DNA from: DAISKN01 sp963716925
GTDB lineage: Bacteria; Acidobacteriota; Vicinamibacteria; Marinacidobacterales; SMYC01
Length of the DNA: 64,000 nt
Direction: 5' to 3'
Assembly: GCA_963716925.1 (NCBI GenBank)
Contig: CAVQUX010000010.1
Span: 1,488,001-1,552,000, forward strand
Part shown: positions 9,063 through 17,833 of the stretch, one piece after another
How the letters are laid out: every line of letters starts with the position of its first letter
How positions within the stretch are numbered: the first letter of the stretch is position 1
Made by a program: the position numbers and the translations under genes
The notes under the pieces: model-generated
The model's input: the letters and a program-made list of their open reading frames with translations, nothing else
Told to the model about the DNA's origin: nothing
Databases searched by the model: none

Positions 9063-10291
9063 CGTGGAAGACACGGGGACTTCTCGTCCTGTCGCTCTCG
9101 ATCGCCGGAATCGGGACCGCGGGCGCCGAGGAGAAGAGTGCAGAGACCCAGCCGGCTCAAGACGAGCCGAAGCCGCGGATGGACATCTACGGCGCGGCCA
9201 TGCTGGACATGGGTTACCAGTCGGGATCGAACGACCCGAGCTGGTTCGACGTCGTGAGGCCGGTCAAGCTTCCCGCGTTCGAGAACGAGTTCGGTGAGGA
9301 CGGCAACTTCTTCGCCGGAGTCCGGCAGAGCCGCCTGGGAGTGAAGGGCTACCTTCCCACGAGTATGGGCGAGCTCCGGACGACCTTCGAGTTCGAGCTC
9401 TTCGGAACGGGGGTCGACGCCGGGCAGACCACGTTCCGCCTTCGCCACGCCTACGGAGAGCTGGGCAAGTTCGGCGCGGGCCAGACCTGGAGTCCGTTCA
9501 TGGATCCGGACGTCTTCCCCAACTCGATCGAGTACTGGGGTCCGAACGGGATGGTGTTCTTCCGGAACGTGCAGGTGCGCTTCATGCCGGTCCAGGGAGC
9601 GACCAGCGTGACCCTCGCTCTCGAACGGCCGGGGGCGAGCGCCGACCAGGGTCCCTATGCCGGCCGTATCGAGCTCGAGGACATCAAGGCGCGGTTTCCG
9701 GCGCCTGACATTTCCGGGAACGTGAAGAGAACGGGGAATTGGGGGCACGTCCAGGTGGCAGGGATCTACCGCCGGATTCAGTGGGACGACCTCAACGACG
9801 ACCAGTTCGATCTCTCCGGGAGCGCCAACGGCTGGGGCATCAACATCAGCACGAACCTCAAAATCGAGAAGGACACCATTCGGGCCTCCGTGGTATTCGG
9901 CGAAGGAATCCAGAACTACATGAACGACGCTCCGGTGGACGTCGGGATCCAGAACAACTTCTCGAACCAGACGACTCCGCTTCTGGGAAAGGCGCTGCCC
10001 ATCACCGGGTTGGTCCTGTTCTACGACCGCACCTGGAACGACAAGTGGACGAGCTCGTTCGGCTACTCTTCCGTCGATATCGACAACTCGGACGGGCAGG
10101 AAGCGAGCGCCTTCAAGAAGGGCCAGTACGCTCTCGGAAACCTCCTCCACCACCCGACGCCGAACTTCTTCCTCGGCGGCGAGCTACAGTGGGGCAAACG
10201 TGAGAACAACTCCGACGGCTGGAGCGCAGATGATTTGCGGTTCCAGTTCTCGGCAAAATACAGCTTTTCTTATGGATTGGGAGGACAGTAG
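9059..10291 (+). CDS. DcaP-like trimeric outer-membrane porin
   Basis: 410 residues with a signal peptide (LLVLSLSIAGIGTAGA). The first barrel strand is DIYGAAMLDMGYQ, followed by FFAGVRQSRLGVKGYLPT, FEFELFGTGVDAGQTTFRLR, FGAGQTWSPFMDPD and SIEYWGPNGMVFFRNVQV, hallmarks of DcaP channels. Characterised members pass dicarboxylates and other negatively charged substrates. That suits a locus producing aspartate, glutamate and fumarate. It overlaps the amidohydrolase by ATGA, and the glutaminase ATG follows the stop with no gap, so the three are likely one transcript. Confidence 0.9.
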   Translation: MTWKTRGLLVLSLSIAGIGTAGAEEKSAETQPAQDEPKPRMDIYGAAMLDMGYQSGSNDPSWFDVVRPVKLPAFENEFGEDGNFFAGVRQSRLGVKGYLPTSMGELRTTFEFELFGTGVDAGQTTFRLRHAYGELGKFGAGQTWSPFMDPDVFPNSIEYWGPNGMVFFRNVQVRFMPVQGATSVTLALERPGASADQGPYAGRIELEDIKARFPAPDISGNVKRTGNWGHVQVAGIYRRIQWDDLNDDQFDLSGSANGWGINISTNLKIEKDTIRASVVFGEGIQNYMNDAPVDVGIQNNFSNQTTPLLGKALPITGLVLFYDRTWNDKWTSSFGYSSVDIDNSDGQEASAFKKGQYALGNLLHHPTPNFFLGGELQWGKRENNSDGWSADDLRFQFSAKYSFSYGLGGQ

Positions 10292-11308
10292 ATGAGGACG
10301 AAACGGATTGCTTTCGCTCTGGCTCTCTCGGGCCTTGCCGCGGTCGCGGCGCAGGCTCAACCGCCGGCTGAGATCGAAGCCGCTTTGAAGGCGGCGCATT
10401 CCAAATATCAGGGACTGAAGGAAGGCAAGAACGCCGATTACATCCCCGCTCTCGCCAAGGTGGACTCGAACATCTACGGAATCGCGCTCGTCACCACCGA
10501 CGGCAAGGTCTACACCGTGGGCGACGTGAAGTCCGAGGTCTCGATCCAGTCGATCTCCAAGGTCTTCACCCTGGCGAAAGTGATCGAAGAGCAGGGCCCG
10601 GCCGCGATCGAGAACACGATCGGTGTCGACGCCACCGGTATGCGATTCAACTCGATCGTTTCGATCGAGTTGTCCCAGAAGGTCCTGGGCGGCCCCGAGA
10701 TGAACTCGCTGGTCAACCCCGGCGCCATCGCCACCACCAGCATGGTCAAGGGGGCGACCCGCGACGAGATCTGGAAAAAGATTCTCGGCTTCTACTCCGA
10801 GTTCGCGGGCCGGACGCTCTCGGTCAATCAGGAGGTCTTCAAATCGGAGGCCGAAACCAACCAGCGGAACCAGGCCATCGGCTACCTGATGTACGCCTAC
10901 GGCTACATCAAGGACAACCCGATGCAGGCCACGGACATCTATACCGAGCAGTGCTCGGTGAACGTGAACGCGCAGGACCTCGCGACCATGGCGGCGACTC
11001 TCGCGAACGGCGGGAAAAACCCGATCACCGGGAAGCAGGTCATGAAGGTCGAGAACGTTCCCGAGGTGCTGGCGGTGATGGCGACGGCCGGGCTCTACGA
11101 CGACACGGGGAAGTGGCTGTACCGCACGGGCCTTCCGGGCAAGAGCGGTGTCGGCGGCGGCATCATCGCCGTTTCTCCGGGGAAGTTCGGAATCGCCGTG
11201 ATCTCGCCCCCTCTCGATGACGCGGGCAACAGCGTGCGAGCCCAGAAGGCGATCGCGGACATCTCGAACGCGCTCGGGGGAAACCCGTACGCGTCGAAGC
11301 CGCGTTAG
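10292..11308 (+). CDS. glsA: Glutaminase, periplasmic form
   Basis: Hydrolyses L-glutamine to glutamate and ammonia. 338 residues, longer than the usual ~310 because of an N-terminal signal peptide (IAFALALSGLAAVAAQA), so it acts outside the inner membrane. The serine-dependent glutaminase core is intact: SIQSISKVF (catalytic Ser and Lys), LVNPGAIATT, FKSEAETNQRNQAIGYL, YTEQCSVNVNAQDLA and LPGKSGVGGGI. Most bacterial glutaminases of this family are cytosolic, so export is unusual but matches the asparaginase downstream. ATG 10292 directly follows the porin stop at 10291. Confidence 0.95.
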   Translation: MRTKRIAFALALSGLAAVAAQAQPPAEIEAALKAAHSKYQGLKEGKNADYIPALAKVDSNIYGIALVTTDGKVYTVGDVKSEVSIQSISKVFTLAKVIEEQGPAAIENTIGVDATGMRFNSIVSIELSQKVLGGPEMNSLVNPGAIATTSMVKGATRDEIWKKILGFYSEFAGRTLSVNQEVFKSEAETNQRNQAIGYLMYAYGYIKDNPMQATDIYTEQCSVNVNAQDLATMAATLANGGKNPITGKQVMKVENVPEVLAVMATAGLYDDTGKWLYRTGLPGKSGVGGGIIAVSPGKFGIAVISPPLDDAGNSVRAQKAIADISNALGGNPYASKPR

Positions 11309-11318
11309 GAGAAACACG

Positions 11319-11855
11319 ATGAAGACTATATGGATTGCGCTACTGGTTCTCGTCGCGCCCTTCGCCGCTTTCGCGCAAAAAGCGATCAGTGAGGGCGATG
11401 TCGTCGAACTCACCGCGGAGATCACGGCGATCGACCACGATGCCCGGATCATCACTCTCGAGGACGAGGACGGAAACGTCGAGTCGGTGTTCGCCGGGCC
11501 GGAAGTGAAGCGATTCTCCGAGCTGAAGGTCGGCGACAAGGTCACTTTCCGCTACTACGAATCGCTGGTGTCCCAGATCCGCAAGGCGGGTGCTCCGGCT
11601 CCCGCCCGGGGGACGGCCGGTCCGACTCTGGTTCGCGGCACCGGGGCGAAACCCTCGGGCACGATCTCCCAACAGCTGTCCGCCACGGTCACGATCAAGG
11701 CCATCGACCCCGCGGCACCTTCGGTGACCGTCACCCTCGAAGACGGCCGCACGATGAGCTTCAAGGTCGAGGACAAGAAGAACCTCGAGGGAGTCAAAGT
11801 GGGCGACAAAGTCGACGTCACCTATACCGCCGCCGTAATGATCACGGTCCAATAG
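11319..11855 (+). CDS. Small secreted beta-rich protein
   Basis: 178 residues with a clear signal peptide (IALLVLVAPFAAFA). The mature part holds two similar beta units: VVELTAEITAIDHDARIITLEDEDG followed by FSELKVGDKVTFRYYESL, and later ATVTIKAIDPAAPSVTVTLEDGR followed by LEGVKVGDKVDVTYTAAV. The internal duplication of a strand pattern plus KVGDKV suggests tandem OB-like or copper-chaperone-size folds. I recognise no named function. An AGGAGAAAC site stands before ATG 11319, 10 nt after the glutaminase, so it is probably co-transcribed. Confidence 0.8.
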   Translation: MKTIWIALLVLVAPFAAFAQKAISEGDVVELTAEITAIDHDARIITLEDEDGNVESVFAGPEVKRFSELKVGDKVTFRYYESLVSQIRKAGAPAPARGTAGPTLVRGTGAKPSGTISQQLSATVTIKAIDPAAPSVTVTLEDGRTMSFKVEDKKNLEGVKVGDKVDVTYTAAVMITVQ

Positions 11856-11892
11856 GAGGAAGCACTTGGTTCGAAATGCAAGGAGCATCGAT

Positions 11893-12564
11893 ATGAGCAC
11901 GAGCAGGTTTGCCAGGAGTTATTCCGTTCTCGCCTTTTCGTTTCTCGCCTTCGGGGGTTCGGCCTTCGCGCAAGACAAACGCGTCGAGATCAACCCATTC
12001 TTCGGGTACACGTTGAGCGACGGCATAACCGTCGACCCGTTCATCATCGGAGGGCAGGTCTTCGACTCGATCAATGCCGCGAGCGCGATGGCTTTCGGCG
12101 TTCAATTCGGAGTCTTCGCGACCGAGAACGTCGAGGTCGGCTTTCTCTATGCCCGGGAGTTCAGCACGCTTCAGGCCGAGAACGGCAGGTCGGAGGATCT
12201 CACCGACATGAACGTCGACAACTACCATGCCATCTTCACGTATAACTGGGGTGATGAGGATGCGGTGACGCGTCCGTTCCTCTTCGGAGGTCTGGGAGCC
12301 ACGAACTTCGCGCCCGCGGACATCGGTGGACAGGCGATCGACGGCGAGACGCGGTTCTCGGGTACCTGGGGTGGAGGGGTGAAGGTCTACCCCACTCCGT
12401 CGGTCGGATTCACCGCGATGGGCCGCTGGACCCCGAACTACATCAAGAGCGATCCGGCCGGCGTCTGGTGCTCACCCTACTGGTTCTACGGATGCTACGT
12501 GGTGGGCGACCCCCAGTACGCGAACCAGTTCGAATTTTCGGGAGGAGTGAGCTTCCGGTTCTGA
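11893..12564 (+). CDS. Outer-membrane beta-barrel protein
   Basis: 223 residues from ATG 11893, with AAGGAG 7 nt upstream. A TTG at 11866 with an equally good TAGGAGGA site would add nine residues. Signal peptide SVLAFSFLAFGGSAFA, then an eight-strand-type OmpA/OmpW-like barrel: VEINPFFGYTLSDG, VQFGVFATENVEVGFLYARE, VDNYHAIFTYNWG, RPFLFGGLGATNFAP, GGGVKVYPTPSVGFTAMGRW and FSGGVSFRF ending in Phe. Two Cys near the end (WCSPYWFYGCY) could form a disulfide. Function unknown; it may serve as a small channel or structural protein. Confidence 0.85.
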   Translation: MSTSRFARSYSVLAFSFLAFGGSAFAQDKRVEINPFFGYTLSDGITVDPFIIGGQVFDSINAASAMAFGVQFGVFATENVEVGFLYAREFSTLQAENGRSEDLTDMNVDNYHAIFTYNWGDEDAVTRPFLFGGLGATNFAPADIGGQAIDGETRFSGTWGGGVKVYPTPSVGFTAMGRWTPNYIKSDPAGVWCSPYWFYGCYVVGDPQYANQFEFSGGVSFRF

Positions 12565-12584
12565 AACCGGGGCTCCCTCGTCAG

Positions 12585-12612
12585 GGGGAGCCGGCGGCGC
12601 GGCCGGCTCCCC
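12585..12612 (+). terminator. GC-rich hairpin between two genes
   Basis: Perfect 10-bp stem, GGGGAGCCGG at 12585-12594 and CCGGCTCCCC at 12603-12612, with an 8-nt loop. No T run follows, so it is at most a weak or factor-assisted terminator or an RNA-stabilising hairpin within the operon. Confidence 0.4.
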
Positions 12613-12657
12613 TGCACGACGGAAAAGAACGTTCGACATTTCGACGAAGGAAGTCCA

Positions 12658-13371
12658 ATGAAAACCAAGAATGCAATGGCACTCCTCCTCGCCGGCCTGA
12701 TGCCGGCGTGGGCGCTTGCGGCTTCGGGCGACGCTCAGACCCAGGAAAAGCCGAAAGTGAAGATACCCGAGCCTGGCGTACCGCAGATCATGACCCTCGA
12801 AGGCAGCTACGTACGCGCCGCATACAACAACGAGGGCTACGCCATCCTGGGATACCGGCTCGCCAACGAGTCGCTTGGCCAGGAATGGATGCTCATCGAG
12901 TTCGGCGTGACGGTTCGCGATGGAACGCCGGACTACAAGTTGACTCGCGACGCGCTGTCGCTCGAGACGCCGGACGGCAAGACCCTTCCCCTGCCGTCCC
13001 TCAGCGAGTACCGGAAATCGAGCGAAGTGCGCGCGCTGCAGAACCGGGAGAAGGTCCAGCGCGACTCGATCAACTATTTTCCACCGAGCGCGTACCGCGC
13101 GTGCCGGATCGGGTTCTTCTCCGATTTGGAAGATCGGGCGATGCCGTGGGACGAGGTCGAGCTCAGCTCGGAGCGAGCCTGTCTCGGCCGGCTCTACTTC
13201 CAGGTACCGGGCGGGATCGCCTATGGCCAGCACTGGCTGAACGTGAAGTTTCAGGACAGTCTCGTGCGCGTCCCGTTCCGAATCCTGACGGAGGAGGAAG
13301 AGAAGCTGTTATCGAAGAACTTCAAGGACATCAAGAAGCAGGTCGAGGAAGCGTTCAAGAAGAAGAGCTGA
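12658..13371 (+). CDS. Secreted protein of unknown function
   Basis: 237 residues starting MKTKNAMALLLAGLMPAWALAA, a typical signal peptide. The mature part begins with charged sequence (QEKPKVKIPEPGVPQ) and then mixed beta segments such as SYVRAAYNNEGYAILGYRLANES, DYKLTRDALSLETPDGKTLPLP and VRVPFRILTEEEEKLL. It ends in a lysine-rich helix. Two cysteines (RACRIG, RACLG) may pair. I do not recognise a family. GAAGGAAGTCCA precedes the ATG. Its place between the barrel protein and aspartase suggests membership in the amide-utilisation run. Confidence 0.75.
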   Translation: MKTKNAMALLLAGLMPAWALAASGDAQTQEKPKVKIPEPGVPQIMTLEGSYVRAAYNNEGYAILGYRLANESLGQEWMLIEFGVTVRDGTPDYKLTRDALSLETPDGKTLPLPSLSEYRKSSEVRALQNREKVQRDSINYFPPSAYRACRIGFFSDLEDRAMPWDEVELSSERACLGRLYFQVPGGIAYGQHWLNVKFQDSLVRVPFRILTEEEEKLLSKNFKDIKKQVEEAFKKKS

Positions 13372-13408
13372 GGAGTCGCGCTTCGCGCCTCGCTTCGAAG
13401 GAGGAAAC

Positions 13409-14818
13409 ATGCCATCCGCCAATACGCGCATCGAGCACGACCTTCTCGGCGACAAGGCAGTTCCCGCGGACGCCTACTACGGCGTCCAGACCGCCCGCGC
13501 GCTCGAGAACTTCCATATCTCGGGGGTCGAGCTTCGGCTCTATCCCAACCTGATCAAAGCCTTCGCCATGGTGAAGATGGCCGCGGCGAGGGCCAACGTC
13601 GACTGCGGACAGTTCGATAAGAAAATCCTCACGGGGATCGAGAAAGCCTGCCAGGAAATCATCGAGGGGAAGCTCCACGACGAGTTCCGCCTCGACGTCT
13701 TCCAGGGCGGCGCCGGCACCTCGACGAACATGAACGCGAACGAGGTGATCGCGAACCGGGCCCTGGAGCTGATGGGCCACAAAAAGGGCGAGTACAAACA
13801 CTGCGACCCGCACGATCACCTCAACTGTTCGCAGTCCACGAACGACGCCTATCCCTCGGCGCTCCACGTCGGCATGGCGCTCGGCAACATCGCGCTCGTC
13901 GCCGCCATGAACGAGCTGATCGCGTCCTTCCGCGCCAAGGGGAAGGAGTTCGCGAAGATCCTCAAGATGGGGCGCACCCAGCTGCAGGACGCGGTCCCCA
14001 TGACCCTGGGGCAGGAGTTCGAAGCCTTCGCCGCCACCCTCGCGGGCGAAGTCCAGGCGCTCGAGAGGATCCAGAACGTCCTGTGCGAGACCAACATGGG
14101 GGCGACGGCGATCGGGACCGGCCTCAACGCCCCCGTCGGCTACGCGCAGAAATGCACGGAGCACCTCGCGAAGATCACCGGACTTCCGATCCGGCTGGCC
14201 GACAACCTGATCGAGGCGACCCAGGATACGCAGGCCTTCGTTCTTTACTCGTCGTGCATGAAGAGCCTCGCCATAAAACTGTCGAAGGTCTGTAACGACC
14301 TGCGCCTTCTTTCGTCCGGTCCCCGCTGCGGCCTCTCGGAGATCAACCTCCCGGCGAAACAGCCCGGGTCGTCGATCATGCCGGGGAAGGTCAATCCGGT
14401 CATCCCCGAGGTGGTCAACATGGTCTGCTTCCGGGTCATCGGAAGCGACCTCACGGTGTCCATGGGTGCCGAGGCCGGACAACTGCAGCTCAACGTGTTC
14501 GAGCCGGTGATCGCCGCCTGCATCTTCGAGGCGCAGACGCTGTTCATCAATGCCGCTCGCACCTTGCGGGTGCACTGCGTCGACGGAATCACCGCCAACC
14601 CCGACATCATGCGCCACTACGTCGAGCACAGCGTCGGCACGGTCACCGCTCTCAATCCGGTCATCGGCTACGACCGGGCGACGGAGCTCGCCGCCGAGGC
14701 GATGAAGACCGGCCGCGGGATCCTGGAGCTCGTTCGCGAGAAGAAGGTCCTGACCGAGGAGCAGATCGCGAAGGTCCTCGACCCAGCCGCCATGACCGGC
14801 CAGGGGCCTAGGAAATGA
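13409..14818 (+). CDS. aspA: Aspartate ammonia-lyase
   Basis: Deaminates L-aspartate to fumarate and ammonia in the cytoplasm. 469 residues, the normal length. The start RIEHDLLGDKAVPADAYYGV and ENFHISG favour aspartase over class II fumarase, and the superfamily signature GSSIMPGKVNPVIPE is present, with QGGAGTSTNMNANEVIANRA and HLNCSQSTNDAYPSA. No signal peptide, so aspartate released by the exported asparaginase must be taken up first. The stop overlaps the following ATG (ATGA). Confidence 0.95.
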   Translation: MPSANTRIEHDLLGDKAVPADAYYGVQTARALENFHISGVELRLYPNLIKAFAMVKMAAARANVDCGQFDKKILTGIEKACQEIIEGKLHDEFRLDVFQGGAGTSTNMNANEVIANRALELMGHKKGEYKHCDPHDHLNCSQSTNDAYPSALHVGMALGNIALVAAMNELIASFRAKGKEFAKILKMGRTQLQDAVPMTLGQEFEAFAATLAGEVQALERIQNVLCETNMGATAIGTGLNAPVGYAQKCTEHLAKITGLPIRLADNLIEATQDTQAFVLYSSCMKSLAIKLSKVCNDLRLLSSGPRCGLSEINLPAKQPGSSIMPGKVNPVIPEVVNMVCFRVIGSDLTVSMGAEAGQLQLNVFEPVIAACIFEAQTLFINAARTLRVHCVDGITANPDIMRHYVEHSVGTVTALNPVIGYDRATELAAEAMKTGRGILELVREKKVLTEEQIAKVLDPAAMTGQGPRK

Positions 14819-15315
14819 GAAGCGGGGCGGCCGCCATCCCTTTATGGGGCGGCTGCCTCGCGATCGCCCTCGCCGGCTTTGCGCTCGCGTCGGCCGGTCA
14901 GGAATCCTCGTTTGCGGGGAGCTGGTCGGCCTCGGGCCGAAGGCATGCGGTCGCGCTCGAGGACGGGAAAGAGGCGGCCATCGTCGAGATCTCGGGAGCG
15001 GTTGTGCTCTCGAGCGGCGAAGGCCTCAGCGGGGGATTCCGCGGAGAGACGATCGGCTTTGACGACGGCGAGGGGCTGAGCGTCGGCCGCTCGGTCTGGA
15101 CGGACGAGAAGGGCGATCGCCTCTTCAGCCGGCTGAAGGGCGAGCGCATCGAGACCGGAAGGCGGATCGTCGGCACCATCACCGGGGGCACGGGCCGATA
15201 CGAGGGCCTCGCCGGCGAGTACTCCTTCACCTGGCGCTACGTCGTGCCCGCGGAGGACGGCCGCATCCAGGGGAGGGCGGTGGACCTCTCGGGGCGGATT
15301 CGCCGCGGGGAGTAG
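14815..15315 (+). CDS. Secreted barrel-like protein
   Basis: 166 residues, overlapping aspartase by ATGA. The N-terminus (GGCLAIALAGFALASAGQ) is a signal peptide. The mature part is beta-rich and ends in GTITGGTGRYEGLAGEYSFTW, a pattern seen in allene-oxide-cyclase/dirigent-like barrels and DUF3224-type proteins, where GTGRYEGLxG caps a strand. No catalytic residues can be named. Tight coupling to aspA and to the transporter 3 nt downstream suggests it belongs to the same function, perhaps a periplasmic accessory. Confidence 0.7.
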   Translation: MRSGAAAIPLWGGCLAIALAGFALASAGQESSFAGSWSASGRRHAVALEDGKEAAIVEISGAVVLSSGEGLSGGFRGETIGFDDGEGLSVGRSVWTDEKGDRLFSRLKGERIETGRRIVGTITGGTGRYEGLAGEYSFTWRYVVPAEDGRIQGRAVDLSGRIRRGE

Positions 15316-15318
15316 AAG

Positions 15319-16728
15319 GTGGGCAACGTCGATCGAAAAAAGCTCCTCTCCCGAGGCGCCATCTTCGCCCTCGTTCTCGGGCTCTGGTTCTCACCCGTGC
15401 CCGAGGGCCTTGCGCCACAGGCATGGCACCTCTTCGCGCTCTTCATCGCTGCGATCGCGGCGGTAGTGATCGACGCCTTCCCCATCCTGACCGCCTCCGT
15501 CCTGGCTCTCGCCGCGGCGGTTCTCACGGGAACGCTCGCCCCCGCGAAGGCCTACTCCGGCTTCTCGAACGGGACCATTCTCCTCATCGTCATCGCTTTC
15601 CTCGTGGCCCGGGCGGTGGTGAAGTGCGGCCTGGGCGCGCGGCTCGGAAACCTCGTGGTCGGCTTCTTCGGGCGGTCGACACTCGGTCTCGGCTACAGCG
15701 TCTTTCTCGTCGATGGCGTCATCGCCCCCGCCTTCCCCAGCAACACCGCCCGCTCCGGCGTCCTCTACCCGCTCGTGCTCTCGATCGCCGAGGCGGTCGG
15801 GGCGAAGCCGGGCGACGAGAGCCGAAGACGCCTCGGAAGCTTCCTCATGTTCTCGGGCATGGCGAGCCTCACGCTTTCGTCGGGACTCTGGTACACCGCG
15901 ATGGCGGCAAACCCCCTCGGGGCGGAGATCGCCCGCGGCTACGGTCTCACGATCGGATTCGGTTCGTGGCTCGTCGCTTCGTCGGTTCCGACGCTCGCGG
16001 CGATGGCCCTACTTCCGCTCTTTCTCTACAGAGTTCTCTCTCCGGAGGTGAAGAACACGCCGGAAGCGCCGCTCGCCGCGCGGAAAGCGCTCGAAGCGAT
16101 GGGCCCGCTCGGCGCTCACGAGAAGATCGTCGCCGTCACCTTCGCGGGCATGGTGGTGCTGTGGGGGTTGGCGGCGACGCTCGAGCTCGACTCGACGGCG
16201 ATCGCCTTCCTCGGTCTCGGGGTGCTTCTGACGACGGGCGCCTTGACGCTCGGGGACATCGCGAAAGAGGGCGACGTCCTCGCGACGTTCATCTGGTTCG
16301 CGGTGCTCTTCACTTTGAGCGGCCAGCTCAACGAGCTCGGGTTCATGGGCTTTCTGGGCGAACGGCTGGCCGGCCGGCTCGGAGGCCTTTCGCCGGCGGC
16401 GGCGGGAATCGTCCTGGTCGTCGCCTACGTGCTGCTCCATTACCTGTTCGTGAGCCAGACGGCGCATCTCCTCGCCCTCTTCGGCGTGTTCCTCGACGTC
16501 GGCGTAAAGCTGGGCGTCCCGGTCGCGCCGCTCGCGTTTCTTCTGCTCTTCGCGACGAACTTCTTTTCGGCCAACACGCCCCAGGGGTCGAGCGCGAACC
16601 TGCTGTTCGCGGGGAGCGGCTACCTGTCTCAGGGCGAGCTCTATCGCCTCGGCGCCCTCACTACCGCGTTCAACCTGGTGGTGTACCTGGTGGTGGGAAC
16701 GCCGTGGCTGATCCTCTTGAACCGTTGA
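15319..16728 (+). CDS. DASS-family anion:Na+ symporter (dicarboxylate transporter)
   Basis: 469 residues from GTG 15319, with about 12 hydrophobic segments. Family traits are the paired re-entrant SNT-type motifs (FPSNTARSGVLYP near residue 140 and FSANTPQGSSANLL near 420) and the VSQTAHLLALFG segment. These proteins move di- or tricarboxylates or 2-oxoglutarate/malate across the inner membrane. Placed between aspartase and asparaginase, it may import aspartate or succinate, or exchange fumarate. The exact substrate cannot be read from sequence. It starts 3 nt after the preceding stop, so translation is likely coupled. Confidence 0.88.
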   Translation: MGNVDRKKLLSRGAIFALVLGLWFSPVPEGLAPQAWHLFALFIAAIAAVVIDAFPILTASVLALAAAVLTGTLAPAKAYSGFSNGTILLIVIAFLVARAVVKCGLGARLGNLVVGFFGRSTLGLGYSVFLVDGVIAPAFPSNTARSGVLYPLVLSIAEAVGAKPGDESRRRLGSFLMFSGMASLTLSSGLWYTAMAANPLGAEIARGYGLTIGFGSWLVASSVPTLAAMALLPLFLYRVLSPEVKNTPEAPLAARKALEAMGPLGAHEKIVAVTFAGMVVLWGLAATLELDSTAIAFLGLGVLLTTGALTLGDIAKEGDVLATFIWFAVLFTLSGQLNELGFMGFLGERLAGRLGGLSPAAAGIVLVVAYVLLHYLFVSQTAHLLALFGVFLDVGVKLGVPVAPLAFLLLFATNFFSANTPQGSSANLLFAGSGYLSQGELYRLGALTTAFNLVVYLVVGTPWLILLNR

Positions 16729-16751
16729 TGAGATCTCAGGGAGGTATTGTC

Positions 16752-17807
16752 ATGATTCGCAAAGTCGCACTTTCCGCCCTCGCGGGCATTCTGCTTTCGG
16801 TCCCCGCTCTCGCGCAGAAGCTGCCGAACGTCGTCGTCCTCGCCACCGGCGGCACCATCGCCGGCGCCGCGGGGAGCGACGTTCAGGCGGCCTACACTTC
16901 GGGTCAGGTCGGGGTGGACCAGCTCCTCGCCGCCGTGCCCCAGGCGAAGGAGATCGCGGCCCTCCGCGGCGAGCAGATCTCCAACATCGGCTCCCAGGAC
17001 ATGAACGATGAAGTCTGGCTGAAGCTCGCCAAGCGCGTTAACGAGCTCGTGGCGATGCCGGACGTGGACGGAATCGTGATCACTCACGGTACGGACACCA
17101 TCGAAGAGACGAGCTACTTCCTGAACCTGGTGGTCAAGTCGAGAAAGCCGGTGGTGCTCACCGCCTCCATGCGCCCCTCGACGGCGCTCTCCGCCGACGG
17201 TCCGCTGAATTTCTACAACGCGGTGGCGGTGGCGGCGAACAAGGACGCGGCCGGACGCGGAGTGCTGGTGGTGATCAACGACTGGATCCACGGCGCCTCT
17301 TCCCTCACCAAGACGAGCACCACGGCGGTGCAGACGTTTCTCTCGCCGCTGCGGGGGCTAGTCGGCACCGTCGCGTACGGTAAGAGCGAGTTCTACCGAG
17401 GCCCGGTAGGCAAGAACACCGTGGAGTCGGAGTTCTCCCTCGACGGCGTCACGTCGCTTCCTCGCGTCGACATCATCATGGCCCACGAGAACATGGACGG
17501 AAAGCTTATTGATGCTGCGGTCGCGGCCGGGGCGAAGGGAATCGTCATCGCCGGGGTCGGAAACGGCAACATGACGGCGTCGGCTCTCGAAGCGCTCGGC
17601 GCGCAAGCGAAGAAAGGCATCGTCTGCGTCCGCTCCACCCGGGTCGCCACCGGACAGGTGGGACGGAACGTCGAGGTCGACGACGACAAGCTCTCGCTCG
17701 TGGCCTCCGACGACCTCAATCCCCAGAAATCGCGCGTGCTGCTCCGTCTCGCTCTCTTGAAGCAGCGGCCGCTCGCCGACATCCAGCGGCTCTTCCAGGA
17801 GTACTAG
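16752..17807 (+). CDS. ansB: L-asparaginase, periplasmic type II
   Basis: Hydrolyses L-asparagine to aspartate and ammonia. 351 residues. ATG 16752 is chosen because GGGAGGT lies 6 nt upstream and a signal peptide follows at once (KVALSALAGILLSVPALAQ). An ATG at 16728 overlapping the transporter stop would spoil this. Catalytic elements are the nucleophile loop ATGGTIAG and the second-Thr motif ITHGTDTIEET, plus TASMRP and GVGNGNM. Export and length fit the high-affinity type II group. Together with the exported glutaminase it makes periplasmic deamidation the theme of this locus. Confidence 0.96.
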   Translation: MIRKVALSALAGILLSVPALAQKLPNVVVLATGGTIAGAAGSDVQAAYTSGQVGVDQLLAAVPQAKEIAALRGEQISNIGSQDMNDEVWLKLAKRVNELVAMPDVDGIVITHGTDTIEETSYFLNLVVKSRKPVVLTASMRPSTALSADGPLNFYNAVAVAANKDAAGRGVLVVINDWIHGASSLTKTSTTAVQTFLSPLRGLVGTVAYGKSEFYRGPVGKNTVESEFSLDGVTSLPRVDIIMAHENMDGKLIDAAVAAGAKGIVIAGVGNGNMTASALEALGAQAKKGIVCVRSTRVATGQVGRNVEVDDDKLSLVASDDLNPQKSRVLLRLALLKQRPLADIQRLFQEY

Positions 17808-17833
17808 CTAGGCTAGAGGAAACGGAGAATTCC

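Noticed and set aside
12585..12612. Treating this hairpin as a firm rho-independent terminator
   Set aside because: The 10-bp stem is perfect but no T run follows, and same-strand genes continue, so only a low-confidence call is kept.
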